A stretch of 64,000 nt of DNA, taken from Phaeoceros laevis (lineage: Eukaryota > Anthocerotophyta > Anthocerotopsida > Notothyladales). The notes under the pieces are model-generated. The model was not told the DNA's origin, searched no databases, and saw only the letters and a list, made by a program, of their open reading frames with translations. The stretch is from positions 1-64,000 of the forward strand of contig JBNGIQ010009046.1 in the NCBI GenBank assembly GCA_049999765.1, given 5' to 3'. Position numbers and translations under genes: made by a program. This document shows positions 31,308 through 43,979 of the stretch, in pieces; position 1 is the stretch's first letter; every line of letters starts with the position of its first letter.

Positions 31308-34300
31308 ATGGCCTCCAGGACCTCAGCAACACCATGGTTCTGTCTGGCAATTTGTTTTCTGCTTTGTTACGAATCGGCATTGGGGACACCTAAGAACCTT
31401 GTGGTGGATACGGACATCGATTACGACGATGTCTTTGCTCTGCTTTACATTTTGAAGCAGAACAGGTCGGAGATCAACTTGAAGGTCAGCTGGTTGCATT
31501 CTTTCAGGAATGCCGGCACCTGCTCTCCAATTGTGAAGCATTCCACTGGGGGGGGGGACCATTGTTGTCTGCGGATTCCTCGGCCTTGTGAAGGAAATCG
31601 TGTCATTCGTCAGGAGCCTTTCATGGATTTAACCTGATTTTGTTGCTGCCTCTTGTGCCTATCTCGCAGGCGGTAGTTGTAAACGCCAACAGCTGGGCGA
31701 ATGCTGCAGCGGCTGTCAACCTAGTGTACGACTTGCTTTACATGCTGGGGCGGGAGGACATTTTGGTCGGAGTAGGAGGGGAAGGAGGGCTCAAGCCTGA
31801 CGGAACCATTGAGGCCGACGTTGGTGGCTATTTGCCGCTTGTAGATCAAGTCAGTGACCGTGACGCCTCCTTGTACAGTAGTTCAAATTTGCCTTGAGAG
31901 GTGCTAGGCAAGGAGTGAGCAAGCTGGTTGCGAGAAATCCGCAAGTTCACTGTTGTAGGTATTTCAAGACCTGATGGCCTGTCCTTCCGGCATGTGCAGG
32001 GGGAAACAACAGCTGGTCTCTGCCGGTATAGGCAGGCTATACCTGCTGGAGGTGGAGGTCATCTTGATATCGACACCGACTACGGGCTTGCGAGAGAGCT
32101 TCTGCCACAGGTAAGAAGATGGAGACCAGCCACCTGCTCTTCCATATCTACCTATGCGTCCTTGTGTTGATTTTCTTTTGATTCTTGTAGTCAAGAAAAC
32201 GAAGATATGAGCCAGGAAAGCAACCAACTGCTCAGCAGGTGCTGCTCGCATCACTGTCCTCTGGGACGAACACTCTGCTCACTTTGGGGGCGCATACAAA
32301 CATAGCCGTCTTGTTTGAAACGCACCCCGAAGTGAAGAGTCACATTGACCATGTTTATGTCATGGGTGGGGGTGTCCGAAGCTCGAATCCCGCAGGATGT
32401 TGCTCTGCCGATGACACAACCTGCATTCCTAGTTCCAAGTGCGGCACCGTAGGCAATCTCTTTGATGCCGTAAACACCAACCCTTACTCGGAGTTCAACA
32501 TGTTCATGGACCCTTTTGCTGCCTATCAGGTGAGTTGCAGATCCAGAACAAGGAGCCGGAGCCCTCTTCTGCCATGTCAGAGTTGCTGTGTAATCTGATG
32601 AAAAAGCCTGTTGCTCGCCTTTGCTTGCAGGTCTTCCACTCCGGACTTCCATTGACTCTAGTTGCTCTTGATGCCACCAACACAATTCCACTGTCCGAAA
32701 CATTCTTTTCTGTCCTCGGGAACAGCACAAATCAGCGGACGTATGAAGCCGAGTATGTCTTTCAGACTTTGAAGATTCAACGAGACACTTGGTTCGACGA
32801 TACGTTCTTCACGGTGAGTAACCTGCTGCTGGATAGGAATATGGTTCCTGAAGTCTGTTCGTTGCTCCTGAGCTTTGCCTAACCGTAGCTTTGCAGAGCC
32901 TCTTCGTTTGGGATTCGTTTTCATCAGCTGTCACGGTATCGGGAATGAGAAACAACCATGACTACACCAAGAACGAGTACGTTGAAATTGTGCCCAAGAA
33001 AGTGACAGTGGTCACGTCCAACATACCTTACAGTGCAGACGATGGCTCCAACCCCTTTTTTGCGAAGGGAAGGACTCCTCCATTCAGTCTCAAGCAGGGA
33101 GGAATTCACAGTGGCCACGTCCAGACAGGGATAGAGGACCCCTTTTGTTTAGCACCAGAGCCGAATGGTGTGGGGGTTTGTCAGGTAAGTTATCATCCTA
33201 GTGCCGACTAGTACGGCACTACATGCCTCACTGGAGGCTGCTTTCAAGTTTCTACGGTCTGAAGTATATCTTTCTTGTGTCAGGATGGATACACCAAGGA
33301 AACCATCGGGTCGGACGTTGTGAGCATCTTCCTGGGCATCAGAGCAAAGTCCAACCAGGATTTAACAAGTCCACTGGACCGGCAGTTTTATCCAGACTTC
33401 ATCAGAGTAAGATCCGGCGACCGTGATCATGAGATTCTCTGCACATTGCAGGCCTTTAGTCAGCTGAGAGCTCTTGCCCCAGAGTCACACGCAATGCTGT
33501 TGCTTGTTGGCATGGCAGGTCCTGAACGACCCTCATCAGACAGCGGCATTCAACTTCCCCACTGAATTCAAACACTACAAGGAGGTGCTACTGTCAGCCA
33601 ATTTGCAGGGTACCAAGTTAGGAAAGACCGTGGTGTTTGACATGGACATGAGCGTGGGAGACCTTGTCACTCTCTTCTATTTGCTGAAAACTCCTCGGGA
33701 GATTCTCAACCTTCAGGTCTGTTTTCCTAGTCCACAACTGAGCGAAGTGGCAGGCACTCGACAGCTTGATCATACCATAAAGGGGAGTTTGTTGGTCGCA
33801 GGCTATCACCACGGCGGGAAACGGATGGGCTAGCTCATCTTCAATCAACATAGTGTACGACATACTGCACATGATGGGGCGTGATGATATTCCAGTGGGA
33901 AGAGGAGCATTCTTCGCTCTCAACCAGTCCTATCCTCAAACCTTCGGTGCCTCTGGCGACTGCAAATACAGACAGGCCATACCTCGTGGACGAGGCGGTT
34001 CTCTCGACCATGATACTCTCTACGGCCTGAGCCGGGACTTACCGCGTAGCCCTCGCAGGTACCCCTGCACGCCCTTCAGAGAGTTTTCTCTTCCTTGTCC
34101 CTAAAAGTGGCTGAAACAACAAACTCACATCCCTTCTGCTGATCAGGTACACAGCACACAACTCTGTGCGATTTGGAGCGTCCAGAGACACGGAGTTTCC
34201 AGAGCGCAGGCAGCCCAGTGCGGACGAAGTGCTTTCTCAGGTCTTCAGAGACTCTCCCAAAGTTACCTTCATCACTGGGGGCCCACTCACAAACGTCGCC

Positions 34301-35181
34301 TCATTTCTTCAGTCGAATGCAAGCTACAAACTTCAAATTCAGGTTAGTTGCTGAATGGTAGTCTAGGATGGACCTTTCCAGATTTCACAACTTTCAACTA
34401 ACTTTTCTTTCCAGGACCTGTATGTCAACGGAGGGTCTCTGTACCGGAAGTCAGGAAAGCTGGGCAACATTTTCTCCGTCCCTGAAAACCCCCTGGCAGA
34501 ATTCAACTTCTTCCTGGACCCAATTGCAGCACAGTACGTGATAGAGCTGTCTAAGGTGGGCCAGATCTCTTTGGTACCGCTGGATTCATCATCCAAGGTG
34601 CCGCTGCGGGCCAAATTTGTGCGAAAGTTGAAGCAGGTGGCAACAACCCCGGAAGCCAGACTGGTAAGCAAATTACTTGCGAGAATGTACGAACAGCGGC
34701 AGCAAGGAGACGCAAACAAATTCCAGGCAAGCTCCCTATGCTTCTCCAGAGTTCTCTGAATAAGTTTGGCAGGAGGCAATTGACTAATTAACCTGACACC
34801 TTCTATCCTTCACAGTCTCGAAATGTGCTGGGAGAGGTGCTGGGAGCAGCGGCACTCGCGAAGCCGTCCTTGGTGACCAGCTGGAAGAAGGAACGGGTTA
34901 CTGTGGCAGCAACTGGAGACATTTCCCTGGACGGCTGGACCCAACCTTCTCCATCGCACAGCTCTAAGCTCCCCTTGAGGTAAATCGAGGATTCGTCTCT
35001 GTTTTCTCTGTTCTGAGCTTCCCTCCTTAAGGCCAAGTTGCGTGTAATTCGTCTTGCTGGCAGGTTTGTGAGAGAATTGGACTCGAAGAGATTCGAGGAC
35101 GACGTCTTGGCCATGTTGAATCATCCCAAGCAGACCGCCGTGCTGGGCAGCTTCGAAGAACAAATCAAAGGGTGGAGCTGA
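31308..35181 (+). CDS. NSH3: Extracellular nucleoside hydrolase, two-domain
   Basis: Thirteen exons: 31308-31484, 31670-31849, 32000-32110, 32191-32529, 32631-32813, 32897-33184, 33284-33406, 33519-33716, 33802-34058, 34147-34342, 34415-34726, 34816-34979 and 35064-35181, encoding 881 residues, close to Arabidopsis NSH3. A signal peptide covers about residues 1-26. The first nucleoside-hydrolase domain has the metal motif VVDTDIDYDD (Asp34-Asp41), HVYVMGGGVRS and EFNMFMDPFAAYQ. The second has VVFDMDMSVGD, where the Asp cluster is incomplete as in the plant family, and EFNFFLDPIAA. The enzyme splits purine ribosides such as inosine and adenosine in the apoplast for nucleobase salvage. Intron 11 (after 34726) begins CAG|GCAAGC, a good GC-AG donor. 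A truncated duplicate lies 3.3 kb downstream. Confidence 0.95.
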
Positions 35182-35496
35182 TGAAAGCATGCGTTTGACA
35201 ATAAGCAAGGAGCCATGTGACTCCTGATACGCCACTGTCTGGGTACCGGTTCACCCATATGGACTACACTGCAGTCCATCAGGGTGAACCTCGATCCTGG
35301 CCCCAGGAGTCTATGCCAGCATCCTTGGAGTTGTGTACTCGGGAGTCGGCAGGTAGGTTTGAATACATGTACTGTTTATAGTTTTACTGTCATGGTGATA
35401 TTGCCTCGGTTCGCAAGGCCTGTCACGCCCCATCTCGTAACGGGGACAGGCACGTAAAAGCACATATATCTACCTATCTCGTGCTGCATCCAGGAT
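35182..35496. other. 3' flank of NSH3
   Basis: Holds the 3' untranslated region of NSH3. The part at 35240-35270 is still similar to sequence behind the pseudogene (39830-39880), so the duplication reached past the stop codon. Confidence 0.5.
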
Positions 35497-37091
35497 CAAG
35501 GTGGGAATTTTTACCGGTTTGTCAAAAGGGTTTCATAGGTTCCGTGTTTTTTTTAATAGTCAAAAAAAAAAATCCGTATAAAATTACAGGCAGATTCGGA
35601 TGCCTTTTTAATAGGACTATCATGTATGTAATTTTTTTCTAAAATAACACTTGTTGACCTGATTACATTGGAGAAAAAAATATTAGATATATAGGAATAA
35701 TTGGTTTGAGAGGGAGCTAAGAGGGTAAGGGTCCAACACACAACCTCCCTTTCCCCAACCCTCTACCAATTGACAACCCTACCGCAAATAATTATTATTT
35801 TAATGTTCTGCAGAATTTAAGTTATTTAACTACAGTTTTTATAAATTTTGCCGAACTTCAAATTTATTTCGCAGTCAAGTGCCGAAATGTAAAAAAATAT
35901 TTCGGCAAGCCCAAGATAGACTTAAACTTATAGACCTTTGTAAAGGTACCTATACCTAGGGAATATTCATGCATAATAGTAAATAACAAATAAATCTCAA
36001 TTAAAAAATAGTTTTTTGTAATTATATGTTTATGCTAGTACTAACTATATTTCTACTTATATCTATATGTATACTATCCTTTTGTATCACTCTATCTAGC
36101 AAATCTGGGACATGATGGTATACTTTTCATGATCATGGCCTAAGCTTTGACCCGTTGGTTAGCTGCCACCAACTTCTTCTCCACCTCCGCAATTTGCTCA
36201 GGTATTCTAGTGGGAAGAGGAACACGAGATGAAGTGAAAACAGATATGGTCTTTCACAGATATGGTCTTCAAGGTTTTGGTGAGGTTACTTCTTCGAAAA
36301 ACTTGTAATGCAGTTCTCCATCACTATTGCCACACTAAAACCACGATCCACTACATCCACTGCACTCTCGATTTCCTCCTCGTCCTCATCCTCCGCAACC
36401 TCCACTTTGCTAAACAAGGGAAGAAGGAAGGGAGAAAGGAAGAAGAAAGGGAGAAAGGAAGAAGGAAGAGAAGGAGGAAGGAGGAAGGAAGAGAAGAGAA
36501 AAGGGAAGGGACGGGAGACCCCTTCATTCTTTGTTTGAAGTGATTTCTCTTTCCCCTCCTTCTTGCCTTCATACAAAGTAAACAAAAGAATCATGCAATA
36601 AGATGTAGATTATAGTTGATTCTTGGACTTAGTATAATCACATTAAGATTTTCTTGGATATAAATATGTTAGAAATTTATATATTATATATATAATATAG
36701 AAAATAATAAAGACGGGCCCACATATAGGCACCTATGTAGAGGTGTTGAATCTTTAAAATATATAAAAATAAAATTTCAAAAATATAAAATACAAGAAAA
36801 TACTTGCCGAAAAGTACAAGGTGCCGAACCTCTAGACTGTAGAGGTTAGGCACTCTAGATTCGGAGTACTTTCCCTGACTAATTTAGTTTAGTTTTGAAA
36901 GTTATAAACCCTTTAAGTGGTTTGAACTTTTTAAAATGATTTGACCCTTTAATCCGGTCATTTAAAAGTCCAAACCGATTAAACAGTATACCCTCACCGG
37001 ATTACCCTAATCTAAAAAGGTCACCGACCCGATTATCTCAAACTAAAAGGTCAAAAAAACGTTTTTCAAACCGGTCAAATTCCCACCTTTG
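35497..37091. mobile_element. 1.6-kb element with imperfect terminal inverted repeats
   Basis: The left end (35497-35530) reads caaggtgggaattt, then accggtttg and 'caaaa'. The right end (37061-37091), read inverted, gives caaaggtgggaattt, then accggtttg and 'aaaa', so about 30 bases match with a few differences. The inside is AT-rich, without transposase, and contains a 96-bp purine tract. No clear target duplication is visible. A non-autonomous DNA transposon is most likely. Confidence 0.5.
36416..36511 (+). repeat. 96-bp pure purine tract
   Basis: Every base from 36416 to 36511 is A or G (GGAA/GGAG/GAAA mixtures). The open frames through it are low-complexity Lys/Glu/Arg artefacts. Such tracts can adopt triplex (H-DNA) structure. 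Confidence 0.95.
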
Positions 37092-38439
37092 CACCGGCCA
37101 AAAGACACTGTCTCGAACTTGACGGGCCAAACTTTGCATCTCGAGACTCGAGCCACCAAGCGATGTTTCAATACTTATTTACATGCATGGCGAAGAACAT
37201 ATTACGTGGGGATTTTTTATAATGACATGTAACATACCCTGCCACGCGGCACGGACAGGCACCGGCGGGCACCGGGAAGCACCGGGCGTAGCAAGCACGC
37301 GGCCTCTCTGCAGACTCTGCTGGCCAGCCTTGCAACCTGCCTACGCTGTAGAAGTCGTTGGTGGAGGGAGCAATAGAAGTGCGACAAGTGATGGTGGAAG
37401 CAATGGATTCCGAACAGGGAGAGAACAGCGAACAAGGGGTTGCCCCTTCCCAGTTTGACGGACGAAGCGCATGACTCCACCTTCCACTCCAAATTCTTCG
37501 CCTTACAGACCAGGTGAGGAGTACTGCTTAAACGATGCATTCCTGTGAGCCTCGTGTTTGACCTAATTAACTTTCGCCTCTATCTGGACAGATCTGCGTT
37601 TGGGTGAGCTGCAATTCTGATTTGAAGTCGATGTGCAGCAACACTAAGCACCATTGGTAAATCAATCAACTGCTTCCTGGGCATATGCACGGCTTGCTGA
37701 TGAACATATGGTCAAGTTGTTCTTGTTCTTCCTTGTGGCGAAGCATTCTGGCTGGGATGATTGAGCATGTTCCAATCCAAAACCCAAGCCCAGCTATTCT
37801 ACTGGGGGGAGGAGCTGATACTGCAGGTGCAAGGGCTTGCAACCCACAGTTCCCTCTAACGCAACAGGAATCTGTCAAGGAGTTTGACGAGTACAGGCTT
37901 CCAGGACAGAGGTCGAGTAACTTGCCGATGATATACACCTGTTGCAGCCTTGAAAACCGGGTGCAGCATCGTACTTGCGCCCAATATCCGTGCAAAGTCC
38001 CCAACACTAGTAGTGGTTGTTTATAGTGCTGCTAGTTTTGGGCCTGGCAACAGGAAACCAGTCTGTGACTGTGCTGGCCATCTGACTTGGGATTTTCTTG
38101 GACGCAGGCATTTGCAGAACGAAGATTGCTGCAAGAGCTGAAGGCCTTGGGTATGTCAAACATGACTTGAACATTCAAGGAGATTCTGGTCGGTCTCTCA
38201 AGGAGCAGTCCTGGGAGACCGTTTGATTCTGCAAAAGCTGTTGAGGCTTGTAGGAGCCCATGACACTTGAACGGCAACTGAACGATGAGCAGATTCACGA
38301 AATGTTGAGCTGGAAAGGGTGCAGCGAGGTGCTGTGGAAGCCGGGAGTATGCAATTGCTTGAACATTGAGTTGGCTGCCCTATATGACAGGCCTGTTTGG
38401 TAGGATCAAGATCTGAAGACAGCAGGGACATTGCTGCGA
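37092..38439. other. Unassigned sequence before NSH3 pseudogene
   Basis: No gene recognised. Short open frames at 37685-38026 and 37950-38141 on the plus strand have coding-like composition but no domain I know; a captured gene fragment is possible. Confidence 0.35.
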
Positions 38440-39880
38440 GCAGTCACTCTGTTCTATTTGGTGAGAACACCTCGGGAGGTTCTCAACTTTCAGGTCTGTT
38501 GTCAGTAGTTCACACCTTAAGCGGCAGGCCTTGCGCAGCTTGATGATTGCGTGATGACGGGAAGGGCACTTGTTGGTGGTTGCAGGCTATCACCACAGAT
38601 GGAAATGGATGGGCTAGCTCATCTTCCATCGACATAGTTTACAACATGCTGCACATAATGCGGCATGTCGACGTTGCAGTGAGAAGAGGAGCATTCTTTG
38701 CTCTCAACCATTCCCATCCTTAAACCTTTGATACCGCTGGCGGCTGCAGATACAGGCAGGCCACTTTTCGTGGACGAGGTGGTTTTCTCGACCATGATAG
38801 TCTCTAATGCCTGAGCCGGGTATCGTCGACTGGATGCTTTTCAGAGTTTTGGCAAAAGGAAGTGCCCTGTCAAGCCTTCAGAACTCTGCCAAAGTGACCA
38901 CATCACTGGGGGCCTTACAAACTTGGCTACATTTCTGCGGGCGAATGCAAGTTACAGACCTCAAAGTCAGGTGCGTGGTGCTGTTGCTGAATGGTCTCCT
39001 TTGATGAACCTTCACAGACATGTTTACGCTTGCACCTGACGTTTTCCATGCAGGAACTGTTCGTCAATTGAGGGTCCCTGTACCGAAAGTCACGAAAGCT
39101 GGGCATTATTTTCACCATCCCTGGAAACCAACTAGCAGAATTCAATTTTTTCCTGGACCCAATTGCAGCGCTGTACGTTACTGAGTTATCCAAGGTGGAG
39201 CAAATCTCTTTCGTACCGCACGTTACTTCCTCCAAGTTGTGGCAGCAAAAAGTTACAAAAGGTGTCAAGAATCCCGGAAGCCAAACTGGTAGGCAAGTTG
39301 CTTGCCAGAATTTACCTGCAGGCAGAAGGAGAGACCAGCAAATGTCCAGGCAAGGGTCCCTTTAGATACTTCAAAGCTTTCTGGAATGAGTTTGCCAGGA
39401 CGCCATTGATTACTTAGCGTCACACCTTCTGTCCTTCATACCGTCTCGAATGTGCTTGGGGAGGTGCTGGCAACTGCGGCACTGAGGAACCCGTCCTTGG
39501 CGACTAGCTGGAAGCAGGACCGTCGCCGCAACAGGAGACATTGCCCTTGACTCTAAGCTACACTTGAGCTAATTCAGAGCAAGTATTCTGTCTTCAGTGA
39601 AAGTGGAATCACTGCTTCTCTTGTACCGAGGCTGTTTTAGGCATAATTTCTCTGGTTGGCAGGTTCATGAAATTTCATAACAGTTCATAAGTATTGTATA
39701 CTCTGAATCATCTAAAGCGAAACCGCCGTGCTGAGCAGCCTCCAAGAACAAATCGACAAGTGTGGCGTTGATGAAGCATCCAGAACTCTCACGACTGGAA
39801 CGAAAGGTTGTACAAGCCTGTGAGTAGTGGTCCTGTACTGTCTGGCCCCACCAGGTTCACCCAAATAGACTACGTTCACC
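38440..39880 (+). pseudogene. Truncated NSH3 pseudogene
   Basis: The sequence follows NSH3 from the middle of its exon 8 (33660) to beyond its stop codon (about 35270), keeping introns, so it is a DNA-level tandem duplicate and not a retrocopy. It starts with the segment encoding TLFYLVRTPREVLNF and ends with the segment matching the last exon. Several changes disable it: a TAA at 38721-38723 in place of a Gln codon, a stop in the segment that matches 'ctctacggcctg', a stop in the one that matches the NGGSLYRK segment, and deletions. The promoter and the first domain are absent. Confidence 0.9.
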
Positions 39881-41059
39881 CAGCTGGAAAGATGGCTCCC
39901 TCTCACCAACTATCCGTTGCACCGTCCTATCCTAGCTGGTTGCACGGCTCTGGCCGCGCGCCGCGGACTGGATGCTCAGGAATTTCGGATAATGCTGCCG
40001 GACAGCTCTCCCGATATGCATCATCGTCCGGATATGGGTAGTCGAGCTGCGGGGCCCGGGGCGGGCCGAGCCGAGCCCTGTACACGGTCCACGGTCATCG
40101 AACTGTTGCCTTGTCTTCTTTTGGCCTTCCTTGCCTCACACTCCAACTCTCCCACTGAACTACTTCTGCGATAGAGACCGCACGGTGCCAAAGTGTATGT
40201 ACTTCTATACTGCGTCGAATACATACAAAGCCATGGGTTCCAGACAAAACACTGTTGGTCACAAGACCATCGGGTCCTGATGCAGTATCAGCATTGCCCT
40301 GGAACCACGCATCTGCATTTCAGGATATTCCGTTTAAACAGACTATTGAATATTTGCTTCAAATCCGTTCACCAGAGAGCAAGTAAAAAATCTTTTCATG
40401 AAGTGAGAGACATGTGCCTACTCCACGAGACTGTGGGTACCGTGGAGGAAATTGTATGAGATATCGATGGACGACGAAGTCATCTACTGAAAACGCATGA
40501 CAAACCGGAAACTGGCACATCAAAATGACTCACTCCATCCGTCCCCTGCAAGCAATTACGAGTAACCTGTAAAGTCCATCATTTAACAAGGGAGTTTCTG
40601 CTGCTAATGAGACTCTTCGAGGGAAGAAGAAACAAAATGATGCAGAATTGTGAACTGCATTGATTCACCGGAGTTGCAACAAACTGACTGAATTCGAACA
40701 ATGCGCCTGCAATGTACACTACATTTTACAATGTCGGTCCCCGGGCAGGCCCAGGGAGCCAGAATAGATTGCTGCAACCGCTAAAACATAGCAGCTAAGC
40801 GTCCTAGAATTATTGACTGACTGACTTAACTGACCACAGGCGACATTGCTCTACATCCGAAAGGGACAACTGAAAAACGCCTAACCACAGACCTGCTCCG
40901 AGCTCCTCCCTACTAAAAGCTCCTCGCCTCAGGGGCCATCACATCCATCATCAAGGTCACAAAATTATTCCAGGCAGAGAGCGCAAGCCAAGTCCTTTGC
41001 TGCATCTGCAAAAAAGCATGCACAATTGGGAAAGGGAATGGCCACAAGACTAGCCTCCT
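39881..41059. other. Intergenic, 3' of the aquaporin gene
   Basis: No gene recognised. The right part should be the 3' untranslated region of the TIP gene (minus strand). A GC-rich patch lies at 40040-40090. Confidence 0.4.
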
Positions 41060-41806
41060 CTAGTAGTCAGGAGCCGGGGCGTGGTGGTGCGGCTCCGGCG
41101 TCAAGAACACCTCCTCGTACAAGATAGCGGCCACGAGTGCTCCCAGGAGAGGACCGACCCAGTAGATCCATTGGTAGGTGAAGTTCCAGGACACCAAGGC
41201 GGGGCCGAAGGACCTGGCCGGGTTGAGGGAGGCTCCACTGAAGGGGCCGGCCAACAAGATGGAGACCAGGACCGTGACACCGATGGCCAAAGGAGCGATC
41301 GGGGTCTTGTTCTTGCCGTCCACGGCAGTGGCGAAGATGACAAACACCAGCGCAAATGTGGTCACAGCCTCGATGATGATGCCCGAGTACCAGCTGGTGC
41401 CGGCTCCCAGGGCGTGGATCGGAAGTTCACCGCCAGGGATCACCAAGCTGAGCAGCAAAGCACCAAGAGTCGCTCCTACCAGCTGGAAGACCCAGTAGAC
41501 CAGCCCCGTGAGCACAGTGATCTTGCCGGTGATGGCAAGACCGAAGGTCACAGCCGGGTTGACGTGCCCGCCGGAGATGCCTGCAGTTGCGCCTACAAGG
41601 ATGAAGATGGCGAAGCCGTGCGCCACAGCAATGAGGACGAGACCCGCGGCATCGGTGTCGCCATGGTGGATGGTGTTGTAGGAGATCACGGCTCCCGCTC
41701 CGAGGAACACGAAGAGGAAAAGCGCGATGAGCTCGGCGAATGCCGCCTTCAGCACGCTGCTGCTGGTGGCCTCGTGTGTGTGCCCGTAAGCGACCTTGTA
41801 CGCCAT
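41060..41806 (-). CDS. TIP: Tonoplast intrinsic protein (aquaporin)
   Basis: A single-exon frame of 248 residues with six membrane spans and two NPA boxes, HVNPAVT (83-85) and SLNPARSFGPA (195-197). The selectivity-filter positions read His63, Ile183, Ala192 and Arg198 (H-I-A-R), the set found in TIP3/TIP4-like and bryophyte TIPs; it fits water plus small solutes such as urea or ammonia. Location is the vacuolar membrane. The His-rich C-terminus (PEPHHHAPAPDY) is unusual for a TIP and may bind metal or sense pH, which is inference. Codon use is GC-rich, so a 270-codon antisense frame appears on the plus strand; it is a shadow. Absence of introns is notable, as many plant TIP genes have one or two. 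Confidence 0.96.
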   Translation of the reverse strand: MAYKVAYGHTHEATSSSVLKAAFAELIALFLFVFLGAGAVISYNTIHHGDTDAAGLVLIAVAHGFAIFILVGATAGISGGHVNPAVTFGLAITGKITVLTGLVYWVFQLVGATLGALLLSLVIPGGELPIHALGAGTSWYSGIIIEAVTTFALVFVIFATAVDGKNKTPIAPLAIGVTVLVSILLAGPFSGASLNPARSFGPALVSWNFTYQWIYWVGPLLGALVAAILYEEVFLTPEPHHHAPAPDY

Positions 41807-43979
41807 CGCTGCTGCCTTGCCTTGAAGCGCGGATCAAGCTTTGAAGAGGAAGAAGGAGCTGGCAAGCTAGCGAGCGGGAGGGGCCGACTGTGAGACTGCT
41901 GGAATGAGGAGGCAGGGGTGGATTTGAGTGCGCCGGAGAGAGCAGGACGCGCCAGCTCAGCAAGGGCAAATAATGGAGCCCACGTCATCCGAGGCTGTAC
42001 GAATATGCCAGGGCATGAGTCGGGGCTGGGCTGGCCGCGGCTGCCAGCCCGGCCATGCTCCTTTTAGTGATAAACAAGTGTCTGCCCGTTCCATAATCAT
42101 GTAAACACGTTTCCGCCTTTTCCAGCCTTGAATTACCTGCCTGGAATCACCTGCCTCGAATTGCAGCCGCATTCACTGAATCCTCTAGAAACGCTGTAGT
42201 CTATGTAGAATGCCAAATATCTCTCATCCCCAAGACGAGCCACACAGATATGACTGACACGGTGGTCAGTGGTCAAGCAAGCAGCCACGCTGGTGATGAG
42301 GATGACAGCCTGGCTTTCTCCACCGGGCGCCGCTGTCCTTCTGTCTGAACTGCCTGACGCCGGCTGGCTCTCTCAGAAATCGGGTCGGCTTTTCCAAATG
42401 GGAATTTGGGAAAGGACTCCGCTGTAAAAGTGAAGGCATATGGACCGAGGTACTCTACGTCTGCGCTTCTTCTTCCATCTGCTTATTACTGGTAGGCTAG
42501 ACTATTCGGTTACAGCACATGGCAATAAGATTTGATGAGCCCTGGTTGCTGGTGGAGGGCATACGCTGCTCGTACGGAAAAATGCGATTGCTTCCTCATC
42601 CCTGGTTGTGTGGCCTAGACCAGGTATGGCTAGATCTGACAAGGAGGAATTGATGATGTGTTTCGTGAGCACGAAGAATGCATTTTCAGAAGATTGCGGC
42701 GTTGGCGGTTGATTTAACGTGCCATTCTTTGATGTTGGTTTTTCCTTGGCGCGAGGGAGGATGGCACGCGGATGAAGAGATTAGTCTGATCAGCATGTGG
42801 CACTTGGATTAGGAATTGCAATTCTCAGGGGACGGACCTCTCATCAACGAAGTGCGCTGCTGATTAGAGAAGGCTGATGACGAGGAACGGCATGGCTGGA
42901 TTGTCCACGTTCTTCCGCATTGACTGGGCGAGGCATTTGTTCCTACGTGTAGTGGAGTAGCCTTGATCTTCAAGGTTGGGGCTAGTAGGCCGCACCAAAA
43001 CGGTCAGGGCGGGCCCCTTCTCTATCTGGCACCGTCTACAATCGTCATTCGGACTCATTCGTCGTTTTTTTTCTGTTTTGTTCCCGCTTGCCACCAACCA
43101 GCCAGTGAAGGATCACAGACCACTGTTGGGGCACATGGGACGGTGTTTCCTGAACTTTCCTCCTCCTGCTTCGAGTCCTGCGTCCCCCTGGGAGGCACTA
43201 GACTAGTAGACTATATGCCACTCCAGGGCCTTCCGTTTCATGCAACTAAGCACAATCACAAGGGCTTGTGGAACTGATGATTTGACGTTTCTGCAGGTGA
43301 TCCTCTACCCCATGTGAAACCGTGGGCCCTAGGTCGGTGTGAATTTGGAGGTTTTCGGGGGCCCACGGCTTAGTAGGCCCGGTGTGGTGTCACACGTTAC
43401 CAGAGGTGACAATGCAGGAAAAGCTGCCAATGCTATGTGTGGACTATCTACGGGAACATGAGGCAAGCTGAAGACTCCTGCAGAAAGCAGCACAACCCAG
43501 ACAGACTGGACAAATAAGACAACTGCTACAGAGGAATCACACCAATTGGTGCTGTTTGTATTTCATAAACAATGGGCTGGGACCATGTTCCCATAGGAAT
43601 GTCGGACTGTCTAATTCTCCAATATCTGTCCATGATTTAATCACGAGGGTGCTGATTAAAGCAGGACGGCTTGGAGCAATTCAAGGTCGCACACATTGCT
43701 ACCTTCAGCAATCCGTATCGAGAAGCTGGTTAGCTTGGAGTTGACCGAGAATTATTCACCGATTATCTATGCCTTGTCTCCGACTCCCCTCATCATCCCT
43801 CGCAGTTCCTTCAGGGCTGAGCAATCTGGTGTCAAAACTGTGATGACAACATTATGGAACTGGAGTCGCCAGTAAGTCTTCCCCGGCTCTTCAGCTTGTT
43901 GTCACTGTGGCTCAGCTGTAACCCTGCACCTCATCCAAGTCCAAGTCAGATGAGAAAATAACAACCATAGATCTCCCTC
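41807..43979. other. Upstream region of TIP and intergenic
   Basis: Contains the TIP promoter on its left and the 3' side of RWA on its right. No gene recognised. A 10-bp inverted repeat 'ccgtgggccc' / 'gggcccacgg' stands at about 43320-43369. Confidence 0.4.

Noticed and set aside
36262-36594. Lys/Glu-rich and Phe/Leu-rich frames
   Set aside because: They are translations of a purine tract and its complement.
41081-41893. 270-codon open frame on the plus strand
   Set aside because: It is antisense to the TIP aquaporin gene in GC-rich codon-biased DNA, has low-complexity charged sequence and no domain.
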